64,000 nt of DNA from Pollenia angustigena (lineage: Eukaryota; Arthropoda; Insecta; Diptera; Polleniidae): positions 226,601,127-226,665,126 of the forward strand of contig OV884056.1 of the NCBI GenBank assembly GCA_930367215.1, in the 5' to 3' direction. Below, piece after piece: positions 43,733-54,960 of the stretch. The notes below the pieces were generated by a model. It was not told the origin of the DNA. It did not search any database and was given only the letters and a program-made list of their open reading frames with translations. Both the position numbers and the translations under genes were made by a program. Numbering within the stretch: position 1 is the stretch's first letter; the number at the start of each line of letters is the position of its first letter.

Positions 43733-44766
43733 TATTTATATAACAAACTGATCTTAAGAAAATAAAAACACACGCACAAGCAAAAGCAAAAACCAACGCG
43801 AAAAAATAGGGGCAAAAAATCATTCTTTCCATGTTTTTATTACGAACTATAAGTGGCAAAGAAGATTTTAATTGAAAAAAAATTACGAATTAGCGAGGGG
43901 ACCAAAATGTACGGAAATTTTACGAATTAACGAGATTTTTTCAAGGGACCGACAGTTTATTACGAATTATCGGGAATTACGATTTATCGGGGTACGAATT
44001 ATCGCGATATGACTGTAGTTTAGATTTTTGCAAATTTGATGCATTTTACACGGTGCTTTGGCAATTTTGTGGTAACTCTAATATGATAGCGGATTTAGTT
44101 TCTAGATCATGTATGGATGAAAATAGAACTAAAGAAAGAAATGATCCACGACTTTTTGGCGTAAAATTTTTTTTTCGCAAATTAAAAAACGTTGAAGTCG
44201 TGGGTCATTTCTTGTTTTCCTTCTTTAGTCCTATTTTCATTCATATATGATTCGCTATCATATTAGAGTTACCACAAAATTGCATTTCTATATATTCCAA
44301 AGCACCGTGTAAAATGCATCTAATTTGCAAAAATCTAAATTATTTACATACTAAGACTATGTACTTGGCAAAAGAAAAAATTTGATGCACATATTGCCCT
44401 ATTTAAAACGAAGGGTTACCACACCATTGCATTTTTGTCAAAACGCGAACTAGCACGAATTTCAAAAAAAGCTGAGACACGTATTTAAATGAATCGACTA
44501 AAGAATAAAATATGTTAATTTGGCAGTTAATTACAAACAACCACGAACAAAAAATTCAAAAACCGTTTTTTTTTACAGGAAATCCTTAAAAATAAGGACA
44601 TGGATGATCGTCCTTGGACAAATTGTATATATATTTCATAAGAATTAAAGAAAATATAACATCATAAAAATGGGGAAAAATTAATTAAGTTAGTTAAAAT
44701 ATTATGTAAAGCTGTATCTTCAGAAAATATAAACATTTATAGGATTAAATCCGTTTGTTCTTAAAA

Positions 44767-44850
44767 TTTTAAAAAGGGTGGCGCAGAATGCGCTATATGT
44801 TTTAAATGATTTATAATTTTTTCATTCCGTTTATAAATTCTACAATATTG
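44767..44850 (+). mobile_element. Mariner-type 5' terminus
   Basis: GGGTGGCGCAGAATGCGCTA, then a TTTAAATGATTTATAAT-like stretch, resembles 14941-14990. It is truncated. Confidence 0.55.
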
Positions 44851-44869
44851 GTGCAAGACCATTTAAAGT

Positions 44870-45480
44870 AAAGAAGTTGATTTAACAATGTCTGTCTGTC
44901 CGTTGAAATGGGCTTCCGAAGACCCCTTTTGTGATGGGGACTTGGTAGTTATATATTTATGTCACGTATGGTCCGGAATTTTTTGCTATTAAAATTTAGC
45001 CTGATCGGTCCACAAATGGCTCAGATATTTATTTGATTTTTATGTATATCTGGAGAACGGCAGAAGCCAAAGTTACCAAATTAGAAACAAGCATCTTCGT
45101 TATCAAAACAAAATATCAGACAAAATGTGGATGGGATGGGACAAGTGGGCGTGGCATTAACCATACAAAGACATTATAGATTTCTATATATGTGGAGAAC
45201 GCCAATAGCCAAAGTTTCCAAATTAGGTATTATCAGAGATGGACAAGTGAACGTGGCACTTCCCATATAAAGAAATTATAGATTTCTGTATATCTGGAGT
45301 ACGGCAAGATTCAAAATTTTCAAATAAGGTACAAGCATCTTGGTTATCAACTCACAGCATCCGTCAAAAAGTGGACGGGAATTGTTAAAGTTAAAAGAAC
45401 GGTATTTACATAACTTTCTGTTATTTTCGCACCATGGTGAAGGGTATACAAGATTCGGAATGGCCGAACATAGCACTTGT
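44870..45480 (-). mobile_element. Helentron-type fragment
   Basis: Starts with TCTGTCTGTCCGTTGA-type sequence as at 20194. It has three degenerate ~110-bp units (GGGCGTGGCATTAACCATAC at 45148 and related phrases), and ends ATACAAGATTCGGAATGGCC, then GAACATAGCACTTGTTTAA. This is the same end type as 21300-21345. Confidence 0.65.
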
Positions 45481-46415
45481 TTAATGCCCCTATTACATTC
45501 TCCACTCAACTCAGTTTGATCGTGTTGGAGTCAACCCAACTTATGAACAACCAAACTCATTTTAGGTATTGTGATACCCAACTGTTTTTAGTTGAGTTTG
45601 CTATAAAGTTGCCAACATAAAATATCGATTTGCCAATTTTAAACATAACGTTTGACAAGTGAAAATTTTATAAAATTAGAAATATTTTAAACTAAAAGTA
45701 TTTTTAATTGTTGTGTTGAACACAAAGTATTTATAATTGATATTAGTTTCGATTTATTTTATGATGATGAAAAGGAAAACTCTTGTATAGATGCGCTACG
45801 TACAAGAAGACAAATTCGTGATGATTCCAACCCTCATGAACTTCCCAGTGCCAAGTAAGAATTTCTAATAAGTAACAAAACTTTCTTGTGCCTGATGAGT
45901 TCTTCTTCTGGTTGGGGTAGCTGTTGGCCAATCTGCTGGTTGTATTATTGGTTAAACTGACTCTGTAAAATTGTCACTTGATGGTGGAATATTGTCAACA
46001 CCAAATACTTGGCCGGACTTGCAATACAAATGCTGCGAAACAGTATCCTCAAGGCTATTTAACCCTTAACAACTCACAAGTGTCTTGCGGACACATTTTT
46101 GAATTTCATCGCTTATAAGAGCCAAAGTATTTATTTTTGAGAAACCCCGTTTTACCTATTCTACCCCGATGATCTTGAGAATAGAAATGCGCAATAAAAA
46201 TATCCGAAGCATAAATAGTTTATTATTTATTATCAATAAACGAAAATAGCAGCGCATCAACCCACAAGTGTCCAATAGACACATTAATATTTTATTTGAA
46301 TCGAGTCGCCCAAGTTTCATACAAGTGACCGCCGTTCTGAAACAGTCTAGTCGGCGTTGAAGTCATTACTTCTTCCTGATTCTCTAAACAGGTTGTTTTA
46401 ATACTTTTATAATAA

Positions 46416-46535
46416 ATGAATCAATCGCAGATTACATTTTGTCACAATATTAGTTTTACAAACATAGCACAGGGAGAAATTGAACGAGCCCTTTTTGAAA
46501 GTGACAATGAAGATATTTGTTTAAAAAATAACTAA
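46416..46535 (+). pseudogene. 39-codon piggyBac transposase N-terminal remnant
   Basis: Reads MNQSQITFCHNISFT, then NIAQGEIERALFESDNEDI and a stop soon after. An acidic E-I-E-R-x-L-F-E-S-D stretch near the start is typical of piggyBac-family transposases. The element jumps from here to its 3' end, so the whole catalytic part is deleted. Too short for a family search to be decisive; the TTAA context adds support. Confidence 0.6.
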
Positions 46536-46564
46536 TTAAATTTAAATAAACAAAAAATTAAATT

Positions 46565-46590
46565 ATTATAATAATAATAATAATATCAAT
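46565..46590. repeat. ATA trinucleotide microsatellite
   Basis: Short run of AAT units inside the TTAA element. Confidence 0.8.
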
Positions 46591-47246
46591 AAAACATTTT
46601 TTTTTAATGTATACTGTTTTTGTTTCCTTTAAGTATCATTCATTTCTTTAATGAGTCCGTTAGACACTACTGGTCAGTTACGTTACAAAAGCATACTGGG
46701 TAGTTAAGGGTTAATGGAACTTCTTGTGATATCCCTCCCCCTGTCGCTTGAGTGTTTCATTTATTGTTGGCAAATTTATTCTTTATACTTGCCTTGAAGT
46801 GTATCCAAACCTGTGCTAAGAATATTTTAATTAGATTAAGAAAATTATAAGTATTTAAAAGAAGTTCTTGTCGTGGTCTCAAACTATTTAGCTCCAATAT
46901 AAACGCTTCCCATAACTGCTTACATGAATTTCTCATCATACCAAACTTTGGTGTTTTCCGCGAACAGTTTCTAAGTTTCTCTTGACGAGCCGCTCAAACT
47001 GAGCTTTAGTTTTTATTTTCAAACTAATAAAAGTTTAAAAAAAAAACCGAAAAAGTTATTACAAAAATTTATACATAAGATTTCTCCATTTTGTTTCGAT
47101 TTTCACCGAGCTTAAAAAAAATAAACTTTAACTGCCAATAACACAACTACTTTTTAGCAGTTGTGGGTATTTAACATTTTTGGCAATGTGAATTTATCAA
47201 AGACAACCAAACTGTTACAAAAGTGGAGAACCGCAATAGGGGCATA

Positions 47247-47850
47247 AGTAAGCTTTGAAAAATTATATATATTTTCTGCTTCGCACATATGTGCAACTCT
47301 TTTAGCAAATCTTCTTTACAAAATTCTGAAAAACAACAAAGAAATAAAATAAAAAAACTTATAAAGAATTCAAACCATAAAGCTCATTCTGCGTATAATA
47401 TTCATTTCAGTTCTTTATCGACATAAAATTTTAAAAACAAACGGATTTATTTCTATAAATGTTTATTTTTTCTGAAGTTACAGTTAATTTTTTTTTGTAT
47501 TTCGTATTAAAACCTAAAAAAATAAATTATTTAATTTAAAACGCATTTATTTCTCCACCTTGTATACATATCTTTAGCTAACGATCACGAGTTTTGTTTT
47601 TTCCCCCATTTTTATGATGTTATATTTTCGTGAATTCTTATGAAATGCACGTATCTAATAACTTTTTTATTTGCTCTTGATTTTATTTGAATAAAAGTAA
47701 CAAACAACTGCCAATAAGTATGCAGTGCGTTTATATTAACTTGTACTAAAACTTTTTATTGAGATTATATTTATCATTTTGATGGAAGTGGTGATGGTAG
47801 TTGTAAACTTTATGGGAAAAACTTCTTTTAAGTAAGTATTGATATATTGT
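47247..47850. other. Intron-like sequence with an inverted mariner terminus
   Basis: AAAGAATTCAAACCATAAAG, then CTCATTCTGCG at 47363-47393 is the inverse of the terminus at 14941. Nothing else was recognised. Confidence 0.5.
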
Positions 47851-47858
47851 GTATTTAA

Positions 47859-49144
47859 TAGGGTATTCATTACTACCCGATTAACTGATCGGTTAATTTA
47901 AAATTGCGTTTTTCGATTAACGATTAAACCGGTTAATTTCAGTCGATTAACCGATTAACCGATAAAACAAAATTTTGAATTTTTTGTAGTATTATAACAC
48001 ATTTGTTTGTGTTTTTTATTATTTGTTTCGTCTCATATTCAAAAGGTATGTGCTCAGAAAATATTTTTTGATACAATATATTTTCTTCTAGCAATACATT
48101 CTTGAGATACAGTACAAAAACAGAAACTAAGGGATTCAGAAATAAACTTTTTTGCAGAATATGCGGTGCTGAGCTATGCCAGATGATGGCCTGACAACAG
48201 CAGAAACTCTCAATAGTAACCGAAACAATTAGAAGTGATCAAAATTTTAAAAAATTAAAACAGTACTATAATGGCATAATGGAAGATTTTATATGTTTAG
48301 AGAAATCCAGGAAAAAGACTGAGAAATTAGATATTCTGTATTATGGATTGCTTTGGATTTCTCTAACATCTTTGATAAATGCAAGAATTTTGCTCCAAGT
48401 CAAGATTTAACAAATCTAAAGAAAATAATCGCTTAAATGCTAAACATTTAAACCAAATTATTTTTCGAACGTACGGGGTCGCGAACTTACGATTTTTCCA
48501 TATGTTTTTTTATTATTATCACCATGAATTTTCCCAAAAATATCTTAAAATTTCCTTAACAAAAACCTAATACTCAATTAACAATTGATTGTAATGGAGA
48601 GATTGTGAAGAAAAATTCCAAACATAACATTTTTTTTTGCATGTAAAATAATTATATAAAAATGTTTTTAGATGTAGCTTTAAAAAATATAAAGTTTTCC
48701 AGTTTCCAGCCCAATTTCCTCAAGTAAAACAGCTGAGATATGCTATAAAAACCATTCTTTTATAAAAACATAGACTTTTGTTATAATAATAAACAATGAA
48801 AGACGATGCTTACCAACATTCTATTCTTTCATCCTGGTAGAACATTCTGTGGGAATGCCCATATGTATTAATTAGTATTGAATTTTCTTTGTTTGCTCAT
48901 TTTAGTCCAAGAATTGTTTTGTTTGTTATGTTATTGTTTTTTTTTTTCAATAATAAACTCCAAATAATAAATAATTTTTGCATTTTTATTTATTGAAATT
49001 ACTTAATTTATAACAAAACTTTATTAATCGGTTAACCGATCAATAGCAATATTAACCGATTATTAACCGGTTAAACCAAAACCTCGGTTAATTAATCGAG
49101 CGATTAACCGATTAAAGCAAAAGCCCGATTAAATGAATACTCTG
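47859..49144. mobile_element. hAT-type element with an 8-bp target duplication
   Basis: GTATTTAA occurs immediately outside both ends (47851-47858 and 49145-49152), a perfect 8-bp duplication. The ends are TAGGGTATTCATTAC and the inverse of CAGAGTATTCATTTAATC. The CAGAG-like start and 8-bp duplication mark the hAT superfamily. Clusters of CGGTTAAT/ATTAACCG motifs fill both subterminal regions (47885-47965 and 49028-49115). No intact transposase frame was seen. A ~280-bp fragment of the 24.5-kb MITE family lies inside at 48470-48750. Confidence 0.88.
48470..48750 (+). repeat. Fragment of the 24548-25622 family inside hAT
   Basis: CGAACGTACGG(G)GTCGCGAAC, then TACGATTTTTCCATATGTTT and TTTCCAGCCCAATTTCCT match 25215-25500 in the same orientation. 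No TTAA end is present, so it is a piece rather than a separate insertion. Confidence 0.8.
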
Positions 49145-49152
49145 GTATTTAA

Positions 49153-50508
49153 AGATGTCGTAACTTTAAAAAAAGATATGGAAAATTTTAAAGTAAGGAA
49201 CTAAGCCCCGAATGAAATAAGCCTCGAAGACAAAAATTAATTGTGGCCTTAAAATAAGGTAATAAATTGGTTATAAAGTCAAACCACAGTTTGGAAAATA
49301 AAACAAATCCCCAAAAATATTGCATAACCCACAAAATAAAAGTGAACTTTAACCCCATTAATGGAAACGTATTTCACAATAAAGTGCCCATTTAAAAAAT
49401 TAAAACAAGGTACTCACATTAAAAAAAACTAATATGAAAAATTTTAAAATTGAGTTTAATTGTCATCTCGAAATTATTTTAACGAATCGGTTTTAAACTA
49501 AAAATTCGCGATAACAAGTCCCGAATTTTGAAGCTTTAGTTAGCGAAGCCGGTGCTTGTTATACCAAAGAGGAGGAAACTTTAGTTGGCGATTCGGGATT
49601 TTGTAGTTATTGATTTTGGAAAAATGTCACCTTTAATTACCAAATTCCTCAAAATTTTTCAAATTAAAACATCAATTTTAACAAAATATGCAATAATGAA
49701 GAAATTTATTATAAAATGTAAAAAAACAATTATTAATAAAAAATTTTTAAATATAGCATTTTGTCCTTAACACTTAAAGAGCAAAACAAAATTATTATAA
49801 CATAAAACATTGCATTTAAGTACTAAATTTCGAATTTATTATAAGTTTCCATTTAAGAATATTTTTCGCCTTAAAAAAAGCTGTTGCTTTTCCATTCATT
49901 TTCTTCTTTTAGTTCTAAATATTACAATGTCTTGCGTACAAGAGCCAGTGTAGGTTGCAAATATTTGTTATTTTTTAAATTCTTTCAATTATTTTTTTTA
50001 TGGTTTACGACTGCCATAAAATTTTTACAATGTTTTTTTTACTTCTCGTTTTGTTTGGCAATTTAAGTGGTTATTTGGAAAAACGGAAACGTTTACTGCC
50101 CCTAAAAAAAAATTTTAGAATAAAAAAAATCATTTTATTTACTTTTGTTATTGTCATAAGGAAACGGGAAATAATAATTTCAAAATACCTTAAAGTTACT
50201 TGGTATTGCATTTTTGAGTTAAGGAATAGTTCTAGGCGATTGATAATAATATTAAATTAAATTAAATTTATAATATAAAATATTTTAAAATTTTATACAT
50301 GTATGTGTTACGCTTAAATTGTGCGGTAGAACAAAAATTTTGCTGTTGAAGTTCTAATTAAAAAAATTTTTCCGATTGCTTTTTTATCTGTTCCCTACAT
50401 TTTCGCTTCGTTAAGAACTTTAAATCTTCTGAGTTTAAAAATGAATCAACGCATTTTTCAATTTCTCAAAATTAAATTTTTATTACGAAGGCCGAAGGAT
50501 TGGTGAAG
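49153..50508. other. Intron-like sequence
   Basis: Contains an inverted ~80-bp unit (AAGCTTTAGTTAGCGAAGCC at 49531) and CCCCAAAA/GGCCTTAAAATAAGG phrases akin to the 32.7-kb family. Frames near 49.9-50.2 kb are hydrophobic low-complexity and unsupported. Confidence 0.4.
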
Positions 50509-51531
50509 GGCGCTGCGAAATATGGCCCCAAAAAAAATAAATGAAAATTTACCCAAAATTTGGGGCTATTTTTCATAATGCAATATGGCCCCATTTTTTT
50601 AATGAAAAATTACCCCAAAAAAATGAAAAATAACCCTAAAAATAAAATGAAATATGACCCTAAATTTGGGGTTATTCTTCATTATAAAAAATCACCTCAA
50701 AATTTATAATGAATTTGAACCCAACAAAAGAACACAAAGAAAGTAACATTAAACCTTTTCGGTGGAGTTCATAATGCGAAACTAAAAATCAAAAATTTAG
50801 AATACCGATTTCAAAATCCGGATAATTATACAGTTTTGGTTTTAAATTCGTACGATTGATAGCACGGTTGGGCTTTCGGCCGTGCGTAAGGATTTTTTTC
50901 TCTATGGTATAACGAAAACTGGCTTTGCTTACTAAAGCTTCACGTTATAGACGGCCTGGCGCAAGGAGTTTCTCTTCTATGGTATGACGAATACTGGCTT
51001 CGCTAAATAAAGCTTCTCTGTATTTCATTTCTTTAAATTTGCATTTTTTATTAGTAGACGAAAAATAGCCCCAAATTAAAAATTGTGATTTTATTTGGGG
51101 CCATTTTTCATTCCTTGATATTAGGGTCATTTTTCATTCCTCTTAAAATGCAAAAACACTCTAACGAAAAAATGAAAAACACAGGGGTGTGCTGGAAATC
51201 GCAAACGCAAAACGCAAGAATTTTAAAAGTCGTTTTTTAGTAAGATTTCTGTAATAAAAGAATTTTATGACAAATATTATACAAACATTTTGCTATTAAA
51301 CAGAATTTTATAACAAAAATTATAAAAATTTGATTAAAAGTGTATTATAAACAGCCTCCAAATTCTTGCGTTTTGCGTTTGCGATTTCCAGCACACCCCT
51401 GATAACCTCAAAAAAAAAAACAAAAAAATTGCGCCTATATTGCGTGGTGTTGTGTCTCATGTAAAATTTTGGGGCCGTTTTTCATTTTACTTTTGGGGCC
51501 ATATATCCTGGGGTCATTTTGCGCATCGCCT
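50509..51531 (+). mobile_element. C+G-spotted repeat, family GGCGCTGCGAAATATGG, copy 2
   Basis: Direct partner of 32661-34287 with the same termini. It has fewer ~80-bp units and lacks the nested element of copy 1. Instead it carries the short MITE at 51182-51401. Confidence 0.78.
51182..51401. mobile_element. 220-bp MITE with ~40-bp inverted ends
   Basis: CAGGGGTGTGCTGGAAATCG, then CAAACGCAAAACGCAAGAAT at the left; the complement at the right ends CACACCCCTG. The CAGGGG start suggests hAT, but I could not establish an 8-bp duplication. The homologous site in copy 1 (about 34163) is empty. Confidence 0.88.
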
Positions 51532-52268
51532 TGGTGAAGGCCTTTGTATATCTCATGCGTCAAAACGGAAATCAAATCATTCACTGAAGTTAAGCGTTTT
51601 TCTTTCAAGCACGATTGTGCTGGGAATAGAAAACTTGAGAAAATTATATTAAAAAGAAATATTCTTGATATCTTTAGTAAGGCTTGAGTTCATCAAATTT
51701 AAGACTTTCTCTCTCTCAAAAGTAAGACGTCGAACTTAATATAAAACAAAATTTTGTCCGGGCAAAAGTATTGTTCGGAACGCATGGGTGAATCGAGTTT
51801 AATCCAATGCTTTTGAGGGGAATACAATTTTTCTTAGCTTGTTTTTACTAGAAGTTTTTATTTCTTTGGATATTATAATTTTGGAATGAGCTATTAATAT
51901 TTTCAATATATGATTAAAATCATTAGCTACTTTATTTATTTCTTCATTATTAATTACTTTTTTTAATTAATCAGATTTTCATTAACACTATTTTAACACG
52001 ATGGCCAATATCATCGAAAAAATGAGATCGGTGAAAACATAAATTTCATAAAAAAATTCAAGTTTCGGTCAAGTTCGAGTGAGAAACTAAAAGTACGATT
52101 TTAGTCTTAGAGCAAAAACAATGAAAATCTGTGATCAGTTTGCTATATTTCACACCAAAATTATATTTTCGATTTATTTTATATGAAAAACTAAGATTGT
52201 GATTTCTTATAAACAAAATGATATTCAGCAAAAACAGTGAAGTTTGCAATACAATTCTTATTGTTATA
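51532..52268. other. Intron-like sequence
   Basis: Nothing recognised. Confidence 0.4.
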
Positions 52269-52400
52269 CCCCCACCAAAATAGTGGAAAGGGTATAGTGC
52301 TAATATGTGTAACATTTAAACACTTATACAATCCACCTTTCTGTTTCTAAATCGATCCAACAATTATTCTCCGTCGGTCTGGCTAGCTGTATGCCCCACG
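52269..52400 (+). mobile_element. Helentron-type end fragment
   Basis: GTTATACCCCCACCAAAATA, then GTGGAAAGGGTATAGTGCTA, followed by CGTCGGTCTGGCTAGCTGTA. The end resembles 20052 and 53545. Confidence 0.5.
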
Positions 52401-52851
52401 GAAAGAATTATTTACTAAATCGAAAGAATACATGGCTTGTACCAAGAATATTTTGCACCATTCTCGTCCAAGCCAAAAATTTCTTCTTTTACACATATTT
52501 TAAGCAAAACTTAAGCAAAAACTTAATACGAAATAAAATTTACTTAAATAGAGTTAAAAAAAAATTATTTTATTTCTATAGTTACTTTAATTAATGTGTG
52601 GTTTATAGAACACAAGCGCAAAACTCGTCCGTTCAACTTAGATCTAAAACCAAAACAAATTTGGAAATATAAACCAAACAGAAGTTTTCATTGCTTATGG
52701 CCAAGTACACCAATTCTAGTTAAATATAGTTTTTCATATTATTTTATATTTTCTTGACATGAAAAACGAATATTAAGCATAAATTATTTTTTGAATAAAA
52801 TGGAAAAATCGGCCATTAATATTAAAAAAAAAAATAAGAAAACTTAATATA
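52401..52851. other. A+T-rich sequence
   Basis: Nothing recognised. Confidence 0.4.
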
Positions 52852-52925
52852 AAAACAAGTAAGAAAGTATAGTCGGTCAAGCCCGACCATATAATACCCT
52901 ACACCACAGTATTTAAAACACATCA

Positions 52926-53290
52926 TGGTTATGTGTCCATGTAAATATGGATTTATCTATGCTTATAAACTTCATGAAAATCGGTTTGAAAGTTTGTGAG
53001 AGGCAGAAATTGCCCCCTGCCTCCCCTTGTGGTCCTATTTTTTAAAAACTGTATAGCTTATGTGTCCCTATAGATATGGATCTATCTATGTTTTGAATTT
53101 CATTAAAATCGGTTTGAAAGGCAGAAATTGGCCCTTTCTCCCCTCGTGGTCCTATTTTTTAAGAAATAGATCCCTTTTGTGTCCATGACGATATGGTTCT
53201 ATGTAAGTTTTAAATTTCATTAAAATCGGTTTGATAGTTTCTGAGAGGAAGAAATTTCCCCCTATCTTCCCTCGTGGTCCTACGATTCGG
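52926..53290. repeat. ~120-bp tandem repeat, three units
   Basis: Units share TTCAT(T/G)AAAATCGGTTTGA and CTC(C/G)TGGTCCTATTTTTTAA-like ends (CGTGGTCCTA at 53029, 53145 and 53273). Confidence 0.85.
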
Positions 53291-53399
53291 CCTATTTTCA
53301 ATAGGCTTGGTCCTTGTGCCAATAAGAACCTATGACCCAAATTTTATCAAATTATCTCCAAAATTGCGACCTGAAATTTGCGCACAGGGTTACATGGAC

Positions 53400-53436
53400 T
53401 GCCAGCCAGCCTGCCAGCCAGCCTGCCAGCCGAACG
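53400..53436. repeat. GCCAGCCA/GCCTGCCA microsatellite
   Basis: Short G+C-rich tetranucleotide run just before the 3' end of the Helentron-like element, in the same relative place as the GTCC run at 20194. Confidence 0.85.
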
Positions 53437-53565
53437 GACATCGTTAGTTCGACTCAGAAATTGATTCTGAGTAGATCGGTCTAGGACCACTATTTTAAGG
53501 CGTTACACACTTCAGCACAAATGCATAATACCCTCTCCACTATTGTGGTGTGGGTATAATATTCT

Positions 53566-54960
53566 TGATATTCTTGAGCATTTTCCGAAAAATTTAAAGA
53601 AATCCCTAGCATTTGTTTCTTGGTGGAAGATTCTATTTAAAAATCAAGAAAACCAGACCAATATTAAATAAATGCAGCTTGAAATCATCTTGCACGCCCA
53701 AAGCCTTGGGCTCCCTTACAAAGACCTGTGTAGAAGTTGTGGCGAAGAGGAGGAGGAAAAGTCAACGTAACACCTTCTTTGTCACTGTCCGAAAATGTAA
53801 GTCTTGAACTGTTTGGTCGAAGAAACGTTGGGAACCAAACTTGTCTCTCTAATATTGATTTAAACAGGATCCATTCCTTTATTGAATCAACTGGGTGGCT
53901 AAGTGAGAATATGAGCAGCCAAGTAACATAAGACTCTTGCAAGACGGTGTAACATGTTAACAGAATGGTAACTAATTAATGAATCCAGGTGAGCTGTGCT
54001 TCATTATGACTGCCAATGCTACCTAACATAAATTTAATTGCAATAGATTCATATTTTACAAATATCAGTACCGAAAATAGCTTTTATGCCGTAACTTTTT
54101 TTTACAAAAATTGGTATCGATGTAACATTTCGTTACAATTTCTTCTATAGCAGCTTGCAATTTAAATTGTGCTGGTAAATTCAGTATTAACAATAGGAGA
54201 CACTTCGATGTTCGTTAACCTAAGTGCCACTTAGTGCACCACATGGTCTGGCCAGACCACGATTGAAAACCCCGGCCAAATAAGTAAACTAAACAAAGCT
54301 TTGTGCTTATTTTGTGTTTCTTCAAAATAAATCAGTCTTGTAACCAAAATTTTGAGTACAAAATACGCCGAAAAATAACGATAACTGAAAGAGAAGACTA
54401 CTTATTTTTCTACTAGAAAAAGAACTAATTTTTTGGCGATGTGCCAAAAGTAATCCTTTATACATAGTTTGGCCCAAGGCCCATCTATTAGGTTTGCTTA
54501 CTTGTACAAAAGCAAAAAACCTTTTCTTTTAAGCTGTCAAAAACTTACTACCACATATACAAGGCAAAAGGAAAAAACGTGTATGTAAACAACTTTTGAA
54601 AGCTCAAAAGAATGAAAACAGTGATCATCAGGCTTCTTGCGCAGACCTTTCAATGGGCCATGGTTTGGCCAATTATAACATAAAAAATAATATCTTTCTT
54701 TTATACTTAAAAGTTTTACAAAAATTTGTGTGTAGTTACAAAAAATAAGTAGTTGCAAATTAACTTTCAAAAAGGTTAAAACACACAAATTAAAATTGCT
54801 CTTATATGCATTAGAAATCTTGTGAAATTATTGTTTAAAAAGTGTTCACAATAATAAATTTTTCGAAATGGAAGAAAACATTTATTTAAAGAGTGTTTGT
54901 TAGCTGTTATAGCATTACCAAATATTAACGAAATATATTGCAAATTGATTTAAATAACTA
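53566..54960. other. Intron-like sequence
   Basis: About 1.4 kb. Frames on both strands near 53685-53942 contain fragments with some coding look but no domain I recognise. No transposon ends were paired. Confidence 0.4.

Larger units (their letters stand above)
41084..44015. mobile_element. pogo/Tigger-type MITE holding two further elements
   Basis: TA flanks (41082-41083 and 44016-44017) and ends CAGTAGAATCCCGGTAATTC / the inverse of CAGTCATATCGCGATAATTC. Subterminal GGGG-ATTCGTAA(T)-type phrases repeat near both ends. The empty site can be read from the uninterrupted opposite arm of the surrounding fold-back. The interior is made of two later insertions (41273-42889 and 42890-43732). No transposase was seen. 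Confidence 0.85.
40937..44483. mobile_element. Fold-back element split by a Tigger insertion
   Basis: The left arm 40937-41083 continues at 44018-44175. The right arm 44180-44483 is its complement. Landmarks are TTTTTTTGAAATTCGTGCTA and GTTCGCGTTTTGACAAAAAT near 40960-41000, inverted near 44435-44475. GTCGTGGGTCATTTCTT and AAGAAATGATCCACGAC flank the centre near 44175. Without the insertion it is about 0.6 kb with ~300-bp arms. Confidence 0.88.
46059..46714 (+). mobile_element. piggyBac-like deletion derivative, TTAA ends, family CCCTTAAC
   Basis: TTAA flanks at 46059-46062 and 46711-46714, with inverted ends CCCTTAAC(A/T)AC(C/T)CA. Subterminal GTGTCTTGCGGACACA and GTGTCCAATAGACACA palindromic phrases. 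A short open frame in the middle looks like a piggyBac N-terminus. Confidence 0.82.
45485..47244. mobile_element. PIF/Harbinger-like element, TAA flanks
   Basis: TAA flanks (45482-45484, 47245-47247) and inverted ends TGCCCCTATT(A/G)C... TTCTCCACT over about 22 bp. It contains a nested TTAA element (46059-46714). GTTGAGTT/AACTCAAC phrases recur near the left end. No transposase motif was recognised; the superfamily is inferred from the 3-bp flank only. Confidence 0.6.
52852..53563 (+). mobile_element. Helentron/DINE-like element with ~120-bp repeats
   Basis: Starts AACAAGTAAGAAAGTATAGT, then CGGTCAAGCCCGACC and ATACCCTACACCA. Ends ATAATACCCTCTCCACTATT, then GTGGTGTGGGTATAAT. The GTCGGTCAAGCCCGACCAT stretch forms a short stem. 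This end-plus-array plan is that of non-autonomous Helentrons. Reading frames are not supported. Confidence 0.7.

Noticed and set aside
51182..51401. Confirmed hAT insertion with 8-bp duplication
   Set aside because: The CAGGGG ends fit, but flanks AAAAACA and ATAACCTC do not match as an 8-bp duplication.
53685..53942. Possible gene fragment on either strand near 53.7-53.9 kb
   Set aside because: Short overlapping frames with no family resemblance or splice pair that I could defend.
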